From: Pseudoroseomonas cervicalis
GTDB taxonomy: Bacteria > Pseudomonadota > Alphaproteobacteria > Acetobacterales > Acetobacteraceae
Length of the DNA: 64,000 nucleotides
Direction of reading: 5' to 3'
Assembly (NCBI RefSeq): GCF_030818485.1
Contig: NZ_JAUTAJ010000004.1
Location: 2,637,501 to 2,701,500 of the forward strand
Shown here piece by piece: positions 52,395 through 60,768 of the stretch. Below the pieces are notes generated by a model. That model saw only the letters and a program-made list of their open reading frames with translations. It ran no database searches and was not told the DNA's origin. Every line of letters begins with the position of its first letter. The first letter of the stretch is position 1. The translations under genes and the position numbers were made by a program.

Positions 52395-54020
52395 ATGAAC
52401 ACTCCGTGGCTGACCATCCTGGGCATCGGCGAGGACGGCGTCGAGGGCCTCTCCCCCGCCGCCGCGACATTGCTGGCCGGGGCGGAGGCGGTGTTCGGCG
52501 CGGCGCGGCAGATCGCGCTGGCCGCGCCGCTGATCCGCGGCGAGCGCCACCCCTGGCCGAGCCCGATGCTGGAGGGAATCCCGGCGCTGCTCGCCCGGCG
52601 CGGGCGGCCGACCGTCGTGCTGGCCTCGGGCGACCCGTTCTGCTTCGGCATCGGCACCACGCTGGCGCGGCAGCTGGAGCCTGGGGAGTTCGTGACGCTG
52701 CCGGCGCCTTCCGCCTTCTCGCTGGCCGCGTCGCGGCTGGGCTGGGCGCTGCAGGATTGCGCCACGATTTCTTTCTGTGGGCGGCCGGTAGAGCGTCTGC
52801 TCCCGTTGCTTCAGCCGGGGGCGCGCATCCTGGCGCTGTCGGCCGATGCCTCGACGCCCGCGGAGGTGGCCGCGCTGCTGGAACGGCATGGCTTCGGCCC
52901 GACGCGGCTGCATCTGCTGGAGGCGCTGGGTGGCCCGCGCGAACGGGTCCGCGTCGCCGAGGCGCGCGGCTTTGCGCTGCGGCCCGATCCGCTGAACCTG
53001 CTGGCGCTGGAGGTGATGCCGGGTCCGGGCGCGCGCATCCTGCCGCTGGCGGCGGGGCTGGATGAGAGCCTGTTCGAGCATGACGGGCAGATCACCAAGC
53101 GCGAGGTCCGGGCGGTGACGCTGGCGGCGCTGGCGCCGCGGCAGGGCGAGCTGCTGTGGGATGTGGGGTGTGGCAGCGGCTCGGTCGCCATCGAATGGCT
53201 GCTGCGGCACCCGGCGAACCGCGCCATCGGGCTGGAGCCGAAGCCGGACCGGCTGGCCCGCGCCGCGCGCAATGCCGCGCAGTTCGGCGTGCCGGGGCTG
53301 GAGCTGGTCGAGGCCGCCGCGCCGCAGGGGTTCGAGGGGTTGCCGCAGCCGGATGCCATCTTCCTGGGCGGCGGCGCCAGCCGGCCTGGGGTGCTGGAGG
53401 CGGCCTGGGCCGCGCTGCGCCCGGGCGGCCGCCTGGTGGCCAATGCCGTCACGGTGGAGACCGAGATGGTGCTGCTGTCGGCCTTCGGCCGCTGGGGCGG
53501 GGAGCTGACGCGGATCGGCGTCGAGCGGCTGGACCGGGTGGGCGGCTTCCACGGCTACCGCCCCGCGATGACGGTCGTCCAATACGCCGTTGCCAAACCG
53601 ATGGCGGGGTCTGGGGAGACCCTGTCTCCCCAGCGGGGTCCAGGGGCAGCGCCCCTGGCCACGGCCGGTCTTGGCTTGCGCCCCTCTGCCACCGGCCCTG
53701 ATCTCGTCGCGCTGATCCGCCGCGCCGAGGAATTGTCGGGCCATCGCGTCGCCCGCCTCGCCGCCCCCGCCTTCCGCGAGGGCGCCGAGGCCTTGTCCTT
53801 CGCCGCCGACAGCCTCGGCCTTCCCGTGGTGTTCATCGACCGCGACGCGCTGCTGGCGGTCCAGGGCCGCTGCCCCTCGCGCTCCGAGGCCTCGCTGCGC
53901 GCCACCGGCATCGCCTCGGTGGCGGAGGGCTGCGCGCTGGCGCAGGGCGGGCGGCTGGTGCTGGCGCGCATCGATGGCAGCGGGGTCAGCTGCGCCCTTT
54001 CGACGGAGTCCGAGACATGA
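52395..54020 (+). CDS. cobL: CobL-CobE fusion: precorrin-6B C5,15-methyltransferase (decarboxylating) plus CobE
   Basis: 541 residues. CobL occupies 1-402 with two methyltransferase parts: the N-terminal tetrapyrrole methylase ([30 protein letters not shown]) and the C-terminal CbiT-like Rossmann part ([35 protein letters not shown]). It methylates C5 and C15 and decarboxylates. Residues 403-422 are encoded by a family-2 palindromic repeat. From about 423 a CobE/CbiG-C-type domain begins ([22 protein letters not shown] ... [15 protein letters not shown] end). CobE is normally a separate protein. The stop overlaps the cobM start. Confidence 0.92.
   Translation: MNTPWLTILGIGEDGVEGLSPAAATLLAGAEAVFGAARQIALAAPLIRGERHPWPSPMLEGIPALLARRGRPTVVLASGDPFCFGIGTTLARQLEPGEFVTLPAPSAFSLAASRLGWALQDCATISFCGRPVERLLPLLQPGARILALSADASTPAEVAALLERHGFGPTRLHLLEALGGPRERVRVAEARGFALRPDPLNLLALEVMPGPGARILPLAAGLDESLFEHDGQITKREVRAVTLAALAPRQGELLWDVGCGSGSVAIEWLLRHPANRAIGLEPKPDRLARAARNAAQFGVPGLELVEAAAPQGFEGLPQPDAIFLGGGASRPGVLEAAWAALRPGGRLVANAVTVETEMVLLSAFGRWGGELTRIGVERLDRVGGFHGYRPAMTVVQYAVAKPMAGSGETLSPQRGPGAAPLATAGLGLRPSATGPDLVALIRRAEELSGHRVARLAAPAFREGAEALSFAADSLGLPVVFIDRDALLAVQGRCPSRSEASLRATGIASVAEGCALAQGGRLVLARIDGSGVSCALSTESET
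53601..53660. repeat. GC-rich palindromic repeat (family 2) inside the cobL-cobE coding sequence
   Basis: CTGGGGAGAC / GTCTCCCCAG and CAGGGGC / GCCCCTG hairpins, the same building blocks as at 17004, 18460, 61490 and 61959. It is 60 bp long, 20 codons, so the frame is kept and the repeat becomes a linker rich in Gly, Pro and Ser. Confidence 0.88.
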
Positions 54021-54763
54021 CCGTGCATTTCATCGGCGCCGGGCCGGGGGCGGCGGACCTCATCACGCTGCGCGGGCGCGATCTTCTGGCCGCCTGCCCG
54101 GTCTGCCTCTATGCCGGCTCCATCGTGCCGCCGGCGCTGCTGGCGCATTGCCCGCCGGGGGCGCGGCTGGTGGACACCGCGCCGCTCGACCTCGACGCGA
54201 TCGAGGCCGAATACCTCCGCGCCCATGCGGCGGGGCAGGATGTGGCGCGGCTGCATTCCGGCGACCTCTCGGTCTGGTCCGCCATGGGCGAGCAGATCCG
54301 CCGGCTGGAACGCCACGGCATTCCCTACACCGTCACCCCCGGCGTGCCCGCCTTCGCCGCCGCCGCCGCGACGCTGGGGCGGGAGCTGACCATCCCCTCC
54401 GTGGCGCAGAGCCTGGTGCTGACGCGGGTCTCCGGCCGCGCCTCCCCCATGCCGGGGGGCGAGACGCTGGAGGGCTTCGGCGCCACCGGCGCGACCCTGG
54501 CGCTGCATCTGGCGATCCACGCTTTGCCGCAGATCGTGCAGCGCCTGGCGCCGCTCTATGGCGAGGACTGCCCCGTGGCGGTGGTGGTGCGCGCCTCCTG
54601 GCCGGAGGAACGCGTGGTGCGCGCGACGCTCGGCCGCATCGAGGCGGAGATGGCGAAGGAGCCCGCCGAACGGACGGCGATCATCTTCGTGGGGCCAGGT
54701 CTTCGCGAAGCGCAAACGGAAAGCGCTTTATATTCTACTGAATATCAGAGAAGATTCAGATAG
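54017..54763 (+). CDS. cobM: Precorrin-4 C11-methyltransferase
   Basis: Methylates precorrin-4 at C11. 248 residues. [50 protein letters not shown] and [21 protein letters not shown] mark the family. The ATG overlaps the cobL-cobE stop (ATGA). The end of the gene ([11 protein letters not shown]) is AT-richer than the rest, near repeat copy F. Confidence 0.95.
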   Translation: MTVHFIGAGPGAADLITLRGRDLLAACPVCLYAGSIVPPALLAHCPPGARLVDTAPLDLDAIEAEYLRAHAAGQDVARLHSGDLSVWSAMGEQIRRLERHGIPYTVTPGVPAFAAAAATLGRELTIPSVAQSLVLTRVSGRASPMPGGETLEGFGATGATLALHLAIHALPQIVQRLAPLYGEDCPVAVVVRASWPEERVVRATLGRIEAEMAKEPAERTAIIFVGPGLREAQTESALYSTEYQRRFR

Positions 54764-54768
54764 TAATC

Positions 54769-54883
54769 TTCTTTTTCTGAAGAAAAAGAAGCAAAAAGAC
54801 TTTTTCAGGCTGCCGCCGTCTCCCGGCACAGCGGGACGCCAAACTGCCAAAAGTTTTTTGGTTCTTTTTTTCAAAAAAGAACC
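54769..54883. repeat. Hairpin-core-hairpin repeat, copy F (family 1)
   Basis: 115 bp filling the gap between the convergent cobM (stop 5 nt away) and cbiD (stop 2 nt away). Left arm, core and right arm as in copy B, with identical core hairpin. Confidence 0.93.
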
Positions 54884-54885
54884 CT

Positions 54886-55998
54886 TTACTGACTGACCGC
54901 CAGCAGCGCCCCATCCCGCCCGAACAGCGCCACATCCACCGCCACCGGCGCACCCTCCACCACGGCGGCGGCCACCGCCCGCGCCCGGTCCGCCACCGCC
55001 TGGGGCAGCGCCACCCCCTCGGCCTCGGCCAGGCGGAACGCCTCCAGCGCGGTGTTGGCGCCGGCGATGCGCGCTTCCAGCGCCGCGCTCCCACCTGCCT
55101 CCCGCGCCAGCGCCGCCAGCGCCGGCAGATCCACCCCGCCGCGGCGCGAATGCAAATCCAGCCGCCCCTGGGCCAGCTTGGTCAGCTTGGCGAGGCCCCC
55201 CGCCACCGTCACCCGCGCCACCGGATGGGCGCGCAGGTATTTCAGCATGCCGCCGACGAAATCGCCCATGTCGATCAGCGCCTGCTCCGGCAGGGCGTGC
55301 AGCCGGCGCACGGCGTCTTCCGAGGTGCTGCCGGTGGCGCCCGCCACATGGCGCAGCCCCGCCGCCCGCGCCACATCCACCCCGCGATGGATCGAATGGA
55401 TCCAGGCGGCGCAGGAATAGGGCACCACCACCCCCGTCGTCCCCAGCACCGACAGCCCGCCCAGAATGCCCAGGCGCGGATTCATGGTCTTCTGCGCCAG
55501 CGCCTCGCCGCCGGGGATCGAGATCTCGACCTGCGCATCCGCCTCCGCCCCCGCCACCTCGGCCAAAGCGGCGCAGATCATGGCGCGCGGCACCGGGTTG
55601 ATGGCGGGCTCGCCCGGCGGCAGCGGCAGGCCGGGGAGCGTCACGGTACCCACCCCCTCCCCGGCCGCGAACACCACGCCGGAGCCCGGCGGGAGCAAAC
55701 GCACCGTGGCGCGGATCAGCGCGCCATGGGTGACATCCGGGTCGTCGCCGGCGTCCTTGACCACCCCCGCACGCGCCGCGCCGTCCAACTGAAAAAAAGA
55801 TTCGGCCAGGGCGAAGGCCGGGCGCTCGCCGCGCGGCAAGGTGATGGTGACCGGGTCGGGGAAGGCGCCATCGCGCAGCGCGGCATAGGCGGCCTTGGCC
55901 GCCGCCGTGGCACAGGCGCCGGTGGTCCAGCCCCGGCGCAGCGGAGGGTCTTCCTGCGGCACGCCGCCAGCTTTATCCCCCACCCCCGCCCCTGTCAT
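54886..55998 (-). CDS. cbiD: Cobalt-precorrin-5B (C1)-methyltransferase CbiD
   Basis: Methylates C1 of the corrin precursor, in the classical scheme of the anaerobic pathway. About 370 residues. RRGWTTGACATAAAKAAY, FAAGEGVGTVTLPGLPLPPGEPAINPVPR, GGLSVLGTTGVVVPYS and DFVGGMLKYLRAHP are diagnostic. No CobF gene is in the window, so CbiD may supply the C1 methylation in this otherwise aerobic pathway. The ATG at 55998 is chosen; a GTG at 56007 would leave only 5 bp to the divergent cobA. Confidence 0.9.
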   Translation of the reverse strand: MTGAGVGDKAGGVPQEDPPLRRGWTTGACATAAAKAAYAALRDGAFPDPVTITLPRGERPAFALAESFFQLDGAARAGVVKDAGDDPDVTHGALIRATVRLLPPGSGVVFAAGEGVGTVTLPGLPLPPGEPAINPVPRAMICAALAEVAGAEADAQVEISIPGGEALAQKTMNPRLGILGGLSVLGTTGVVVPYSCAAWIHSIHRGVDVARAAGLRHVAGATGSTSEDAVRRLHALPEQALIDMGDFVGGMLKYLRAHPVARVTVAGGLAKLTKLAQGRLDLHSRRGGVDLPALAALAREAGGSAALEARIAGANTALEAFRLAEAEGVALPQAVADRARAVAAAVVEGAPVAVDVALFGRDGALLAVSQ

Positions 55999-56012
55999 CC
56001 GGAGCACGCGGC

Positions 56013-56810
56013 ATGACCCGATTAGAGCATCTCGCCGCCCTGCTGGGGGAGGCCCCGCCCGAACTCCGCCCCGGCCAGGTCTGGCTGGTCGGCGCCGGGC
56101 CGGGCGACCCGGCGAAGCTGACGCTGGAGGCGCTGGCCGGCCTCGCCCAGGCCGAGCTGCTGGTGCATGACGAGCTGGTGGACCCGCGCATCCTGGCCCT
56201 GGCGCCCGAGGGCGCGGAGCGGCGCTTCATGGGCAAGCGCGGTGGCCAGCCCTCGGCGAAGCAGGCCGATATCATCGCGGCGCTGGTGGCCGGCGCGCGG
56301 GAGGGGAAGCGCGTGGTGCGGCTGAAGGGCGGCGACCCTTACGTGTTCGGCCGCGGCGCGGAGGAGGCGATGGCGCTGGCCGAGGCCGGCATCCCCTGCC
56401 GCGTGGTGCCCGGGCTGACGGCGGGGCTGGCCGGGCTGGCGGCGGCCGGCATCCCGGCCACGCTGCGCGGCGCCGCCCAGGCGGTGACGCTGGCCACCGC
56501 CCATGCGCCCGATGGCGCCCCGGATGCGCTGGACTGGGCGGCGCTGGCGCGGCTCGGCCAGCCCCTGGTGCTCTACATGGCGATGCGGCGGCTGGAGGCG
56601 ATCGCCGAGTCGCTGCTGGCGGCGGGCATGCCGCCCGGCACACCGGCCGCCGTGGTCCGCGCCGCGACGACGCCAGAGCAGCAGGTGCTGGAGACGACAC
56701 TGGCAGACATGCCCGGCGCGGTGCGGGCGGCGGGGCTCGCCGGCCCGGCGGTGGTGGTGCTGGGCGCGGTGGTGCGCGCCCGCGCCCTGCTGGCCCCCGG
56801 CGCGGCGTGA
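56013..56810 (+). CDS. cobA: Uroporphyrinogen-III C-methyltransferase
   Basis: Methylates uroporphyrinogen III at C2 and C7 to precorrin-2, the branch point from haem. 265 residues, a single-domain SUMT, not the CysG fusion. VWLVGAGPGDPAKLTLEAL, LLVHDELVDPRIL, VVRLKGGDPYVFGRGAEEA and TAGLAGLAAAGIPATLR are typical. GGAG lies 9 nt before the ATG. It is divergent from cbiD with 14 bp between starts. Confidence 0.94.
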   Translation: MTRLEHLAALLGEAPPELRPGQVWLVGAGPGDPAKLTLEALAGLAQAELLVHDELVDPRILALAPEGAERRFMGKRGGQPSAKQADIIAALVAGAREGKRVVRLKGGDPYVFGRGAEEAMALAEAGIPCRVVPGLTAGLAGLAAAGIPATLRGAAQAVTLATAHAPDGAPDALDWAALARLGQPLVLYMAMRRLEAIAESLLAAGMPPGTPAAVVRAATTPEQQVLETTLADMPGAVRAAGLAGPAVVVLGAVVRARALLAPGAA

Positions 56811-56817
56811 GCGCATG

Positions 56818-56849
56818 AAAAAGGCCCGGGGGACAGGGTCCCCCGGGCC
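56818..56849 (-). terminator. Rho-independent terminator of the minus-strand lipoprotein unit
   Basis: On the minus strand GGCCCGGGGGAC / GTCCCCCGGGCC is followed by TTTTT. It lies 24 nt after the stop of the gene ending at 56873, and close to the cobA end. Its stem resembles family-2 repeat hairpins. Confidence 0.8.
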
Positions 56850-56872
56850 GGTCCGTGGCGTCGCCGCCAATC

Positions 56873-57457
56873 TCAGCGATTGGTGTTGCTGCGGCGGGTG
56901 TTGGTGTTGCCGCTGCTGCGCGGGCTGGTGTTCGAGGTCGCCGGCGGCGCGGTGACGCGCGGCGTCACCACCGGGGCGGCGGCGGCCGGGGCGGCGGCCG
57001 GCGTCGCGGCCGGCGCGGCCACCGCCTGCACCGTCACGTTCAGCTTCACCGAGGTGGAGCCGGGCAGCAGCCGCACCGTGAAGCTGTCGGTGCCCACGAA
57101 GCCCGGATCCGGGATGTAGTCGATGCGGGTGTAATCCCCCACGCTCTGCACCCGGGCCCGGCCATTGGCGGGGCGCGCCGTCAGCAGGCCGGCATCGAAG
57201 GGCTCCGGCCCCGGCTTGGCGACATTGGCGCCGCACCAGCCGCCATCATTGCCGATGGTCATGGCGATTTCGGTCTGCTGGCCGTCGGTCAGCCGCGGCT
57301 GGTCGTTCGGCACGGTGCAGAGCGCGGCCTTGCCCTGCAGGTCCACGGCGTAGACCGGCAGGCGGGAGGCCGTCACGGCCGCCGGACCAGGCGGCTTGGC
57401 GCAGGCGGCGAGCAGGGCAGGCAGGGCGAGCACCGCCCAGAGCGTAGCCGAACGCAT
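56873..57457 (-). CDS. Predicted lipoprotein with Ig-like region
   Basis: 194 residues. Lipoprotein signal MRSATLWAVLALPALLAACAKP with the lipobox LAAC. The middle holds an Ig-like/cadherin-type segment (GDYTRIDYIPDPGFVGTDSFTVRLLPGSTSVKLNVTV). The C-terminus is Ala/Pro-rich then Asn/Thr/Ser/Arg-rich (SSGNTNTRRSNTNR). Function unknown; an envelope location is expected. The ATG overlaps the upstream stop (TGATG), so the two are one unit. Confidence 0.78.
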   Translation of the reverse strand: MRSATLWAVLALPALLAACAKPPGPAAVTASRLPVYAVDLQGKAALCTVPNDQPRLTDGQQTEIAMTIGNDGGWCGANVAKPGPEPFDAGLLTARPANGRARVQSVGDYTRIDYIPDPGFVGTDSFTVRLLPGSTSVKLNVTVQAVAAPAATPAAAPAAAAPVVTPRVTAPPATSNTSPRSSGNTNTRRSNTNR

Positions 57458-58063
57458 CAACGGGCCGCCCGGCGGGTCGCGTTGGCGCGCGCCTGGGTGG
57501 TCGAGCGCGCCGGCGTCGCGGCGGCGGCCGAGGCGCTGGTCGTGCAATTGCCCAGCGTCGCCGGCAGCAGGTCCTTCGAGGCGGCGTAGGAGGCCAGCTC
57601 GGCGGCGGAGGGCAGCGCCATCACCTCGCGGAACAGCCGCGCATTGCGGGCGCAGAAATCGGCGCCGATGCGGTTGGCTTCCTGCGACCGGGCATTCGCC
57701 AGGTTGGTGATGAAGGCGTCATTGGCACGCCGGCCGGCGTTGCGGTCGCGGCCGGTGAAGTGCTGGATCACCGCCATGTCGTTGCGGCTGAGGTCGCTCC
57801 GGTAACGCTCGATGAAGGCGTTGTAGGCGTCCTCGGTGTCGCAATTGGTGGCGACGACCATCAGCTCCGTCTTCAGCGCCGACAGCTCGAACATCTTCTG
57901 CTGCTCTTCGCTGGCGCAGCGGAACGGCGCGGCCATGGCGGCAGAGGAGGCGAACACGGTGCTGAGCGCCAGCAGCCCGGCCAGGCCCTGGCGGCACAGG
58001 CGGCGGCCCCCGGCTGGACGTGGCGGCCTGATGCAGTTTCGAAAGCGGGTGGCGCTGGACCAT
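57457..58063 (-). pseudogene. Secreted hypothetical protein with an N-terminal frameshift
   Basis: The mature part (APFRCASEEQQKMFEL ... TTSASAAAATPARS) has four Cys and is probably periplasmic; family not recognised. Its signal peptide (RRLCRQGLAGLLALSTVFAS, then SAAMA) has no start codon in frame. A strong ribosome site GGAGAGGAAAGG and the ATG at 58061-58063 lie in another frame. Removing one C from the run of five at 58007-58011 joins MVQRHPLSKLHQAATSSRG to RRLCRQGLAG, giving a normal signal peptide. So there is a one-base frameshift in a homopolymer, by mutation or sequence error. Confidence 0.65.
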
Positions 58064-58405
58064 GCCCCTTTCCTCTCCGTTCTTGATGCTGCGCGCGATT
58101 GCGGCGGCGGACTGGGACAATTGAAAGGCGAAGCGACGGGGCCGTGGCCACCACCCCCACGCCCTCGCGGGGCGGGGTCGGGGCCGGCCGGCCCAGCGTT
58201 CGCATACCGTGACAGGCCAGGGCTGGGCAAGGGCGAGAAACAGGAATCTGGCCGTTTACGCTTACAAGAAATCAACTTGTTACACCGAATAGCTACGGTG
58301 CCGTCTGCACTTCACCCCGGGGCGGGGGCCGGCCGCGCCCCACCGCCCTGGCGCGCGGCGCCCCCGGTGCTAAACCCTGGCCGCGAGGCGGCGGGAGAGG
58401 CAGGC
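58064..58405. other. Divergent intergenic region before cobB
   Basis: 342 bp without a credible gene. It has an AT-richer part at about 58255-58300 (AAATCAACTTGTTACACCG), the likely promoter zone, and GC-rich hairpin-forming blocks on both sides (GGGGCCGGCCGGCCC near 58182). No riboswitch-like B12 box was found here. Confidence 0.4.
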
Positions 58406-59728
58406 ATGCGGGGGCTGGTGATCGCAGCGCCGCGCTCGGGCGCGGGGAAGAGCACGCTGACCATGGCGCTGCTGGCCGGCTTCCGCCGGCGCGGCCTGGC
58501 GGTGGGCGGCGCCAAATCCGGCCCCGACTATATCGACCCCGCCTTCCACGAGGCCGCCTGCGGCCGCCCCAGCCCCAATCTCGACAGCTGGGCGATGCGC
58601 CCCGCCCTGCTCGACTCGGTCGCCGCCCGCGCCGCCGCGGGGCTCGACCTGCTGCTGGTCGAATCCGCCATGGGGCTGTTCGACGGCGCGGGCGAGGCGC
58701 CGGGCCGCCAGGGCAGCGCCGCCGACCTCGCCGCCCGCTTCGGCCTGCCGGTGCTGCTGCTGCTCGACGTCTCCGGCCAGTCGCAATCGGCCGGCGCGGT
58801 GGCGCGTGGCTTCGCCACCCACCATCCCGGGGTGCGGCTGGCGGGGGTGGTGCTGAACCGCGTCGCCAGCCCGCGCCACCGCGCCGGCGCCGCCGGCGCC
58901 ATCGCCGCCGCCGGCCTGCCGGTCTGGGGCGCGCTGCCGCGCGAGCCCGGCATCGCCCTGCCGGAGCGGCATCTGGGCCTGGTGCAGGCGCGCGAGCAGG
59001 GCGACCTGCCGGCCCTGCTGGACCGCCTGGCCGCGCTGGCCGAGGCCGAGCTGGACCTCGACGCCATCGCCGCCGCCGCCGAGCCCCTGCCCGCGCTCGC
59101 CGCCGGCGCCGCCCCGCCGCTGCCGCCGCCGGGCCAGCGCATCGCCATCGCGCAGGACGATGCTTTTTCCTTCCTCTACCCGCATGTGGTGGCGGGCTGG
59201 CGGCAGGCGGGGGCCGAGCTGCTGCCCTTCTCGCCGCTGGCCGACCAGGCGCCGGACGACTCGGCCGATGCCTGCTGGCTGCCCGGCGGCTATCCCGAAT
59301 TGCAGGCCGGCCGGCTGGCCGCCGCCACACGCTTCCTGGCCGGGCTGCGCCGCTTCGCCGAAACCCGGCCCGTGCATGGCGAATGCGGCGGCTACATGCT
59401 GCTGGGCCAGGGGCTGGAGGATGCCGGCGGCAGGCGCCACGCCATGGCCGGGCTGCTCGGCCACGCCACCAGCTTCGCCCGCCGCCGCATGACGCTCGGC
59501 TACCGCGCCGCGCGGCTGCTGGCGGACGGCCCGCTGGGGCGCGCCGGCAGCTTGCTGCGCGGCCATGAATTCCACTACGCGACCGTCACCGAGGCCGGGC
59601 AGGACGCCCCCTTCGCCAGCCTGGAGGACGCCGCCGGCCGGCCGATCGGCGAGGGCGGCGGGCGGCGCGGCCTGGTCTCCGGCAGCTTCTTCCACGCCAT
59701 CGCCACCGAGGAGGAGGCGCGCCCGTGA
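58406..59728 (+). CDS. cobB: Hydrogenobyrinic acid a,c-diamide synthase
   Basis: ATP- and glutamine-dependent amidation of the a and c side chains before cobalt insertion. 440 residues. N-terminal P-loop LVIAAPRSGAGKSTLTMAL, then AKSGPDYIDPAFHEAACGRPSPNLDSW and VESAMGLFDGAG. The C-terminal glutamine amidotransferase has the nucleophile in VHGECGGYMLLG and the end GSFFHAI. GGGAGAGGCAGGC precedes the ATG. Its stop overlaps the cobT GTG start. Confidence 0.94.
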   Translation: MRGLVIAAPRSGAGKSTLTMALLAGFRRRGLAVGGAKSGPDYIDPAFHEAACGRPSPNLDSWAMRPALLDSVAARAAAGLDLLLVESAMGLFDGAGEAPGRQGSAADLAARFGLPVLLLLDVSGQSQSAGAVARGFATHHPGVRLAGVVLNRVASPRHRAGAAGAIAAAGLPVWGALPREPGIALPERHLGLVQAREQGDLPALLDRLAALAEAELDLDAIAAAAEPLPALAAGAAPPLPPPGQRIAIAQDDAFSFLYPHVVAGWRQAGAELLPFSPLADQAPDDSADACWLPGGYPELQAGRLAAATRFLAGLRRFAETRPVHGECGGYMLLGQGLEDAGGRRHAMAGLLGHATSFARRRMTLGYRAARLLADGPLGRAGSLLRGHEFHYATVTEAGQDAPFASLEDAAGRPIGEGGGRRGLVSGSFFHAIATEEEARP

Positions 59729-60768
59729 CCCTGCCCGCCCTGCCCCAGGATCTTTCCACGCCCTTCGCCAGCCTGGAAGCGCTGCGCGCCGCGGCGCTGG
59801 CCCCGCCGCCCGGCGATGCGGCGGCCGATGCCGCCATCGCCGCCCGCCAGGCCCGCCTGACCAAGCCGCCCGGCAGCCTCGGCCGGCTGGAGGCGCTGGC
59901 CGGCTGGCTCGGCCGCTGGCAGGGCCGCGCCATGCCGCGGCTGGAGCGGGTGCAGGTGCTGGTCTTCGCCGGCAATCACGGGGTGGCGTCGCGCGGCGTC
60001 TCGCCCTACCCGGCCGCGGTCACGGCGCAGATGGTGGCGAATTTCACCGCCGGCGGCGCCGCCATCAACCAGCTCTGCCGCGCCGCCGGCGCCGATCTGC
60101 GCGTGGTGCCGCTGCGGCTGGACCAGCCCACCGCCGATTTCACCGAAGCCCCGGCGCTGACCGGGGCCGAATTCCTCGCCGCCCTGCGCCAGGGCGCCGC
60201 CGCGCTGGCGCCGGACACCGACCTGCTGGCGCTGGGCGAGATGGGCATCGCCAACACCACCGCCGGCGCCGCCCTGGCCGCCGCCCTGTTCGGTGGTGGT
60301 GGCGACTGGGCCGGGCGCGGCACGGGCATCGATGATGCGGGGCTCGCCCGCAAGCAGGCGGTGATCGAGGCCGGCCTCGCCTGCCATCGCGCGGCGCTCT
60401 CAGACCCGCTGGAGGTGGCGCGCCGCCTGGGCGGGCATGAGCTGGCGGCGATGCTGGGCGCGGCGCTCGCCGCCCGGCTGCGCGGCGTGCCGGTGCTGCT
60501 GGACGGCTTCACCAGCTGCGCCGCCGTGGCGCCGCTGGCGCGCCTGGCCCCCGGCGGGCTGGACCATGCCGAGGTGGGCCATTGCTCGGCCGAGGCGGGG
60601 CACCGCCGGCTGCTGGCGGCTCTGGGCAAGGCGCCGCTGCTCGATCTCGGCATGCGGCTGGGCGAGGCCTCGGGCGCCGCGCTCGCCATCCCGCTGCTGC
60701 GGGCGGCGCTGGCCTGCCACAGCGGCATGGCGAGCTTCGAGGAAGCCGGCATCGCCGGCCCCGCCTGA
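59725..60768 (+). CDS. cobT: Nicotinate-nucleotide-dimethylbenzimidazole phosphoribosyltransferase
   Basis: Activates the lower-ligand base to its ribazole phosphate. 347 residues. LTKPPGSLGRLEALAGWLGRWQG, VLVFAGNHGVASRGVSPYPAAVTAQMVANF, GEMGIANTTAGAAL, FTSCAAVAPL and the catalytic Glu region LDLGMRLGEASGAALA are all present. It has a GTG start overlapping cobB (GTGA). Named CobU in Pseudomonas nomenclature. Confidence 0.95.
   Translation: MTLPALPQDLSTPFASLEALRAAALAPPPGDAAADAAIAARQARLTKPPGSLGRLEALAGWLGRWQGRAMPRLERVQVLVFAGNHGVASRGVSPYPAAVTAQMVANFTAGGAAINQLCRAAGADLRVVPLRLDQPTADFTEAPALTGAEFLAALRQGAAALAPDTDLLALGEMGIANTTAGAALAAALFGGGGDWAGRGTGIDDAGLARKQAVIEAGLACHRAALSDPLEVARRLGGHELAAMLGAALAARLRGVPVLLDGFTSCAAVAPLARLAPGGLDHAEVGHCSAEAGHRRLLAALGKAPLLDLGMRLGEASGAALAIPLLRAALACHSGMASFEEAGIAGPA

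Noticed and set aside
53601..54020. A separate cobE gene starting within the repeat
   Set aside because: The frame is continuous from cobL, and there is no good ribosome site or ATG between the repeat and the CobE domain. A fusion is simpler.
36956..54883. The family-1 repeats as a CRISPR array or as ordinary Rho-independent terminators
   Set aside because: Copies are kilobases apart, in both orientations, with genes between them, so not CRISPR. Their hairpins are AT-rich rather than a GC stem plus T-run, and four copies lie inside apparent operons, so simple terminators do not explain them.
57719..58120. The +1 frame of the secreted protein gene read as a separate small protein
   Set aside because: After the first about 19 residues it becomes a shadow of the real frame. 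It is better explained as the N-terminus of the frameshifted gene.
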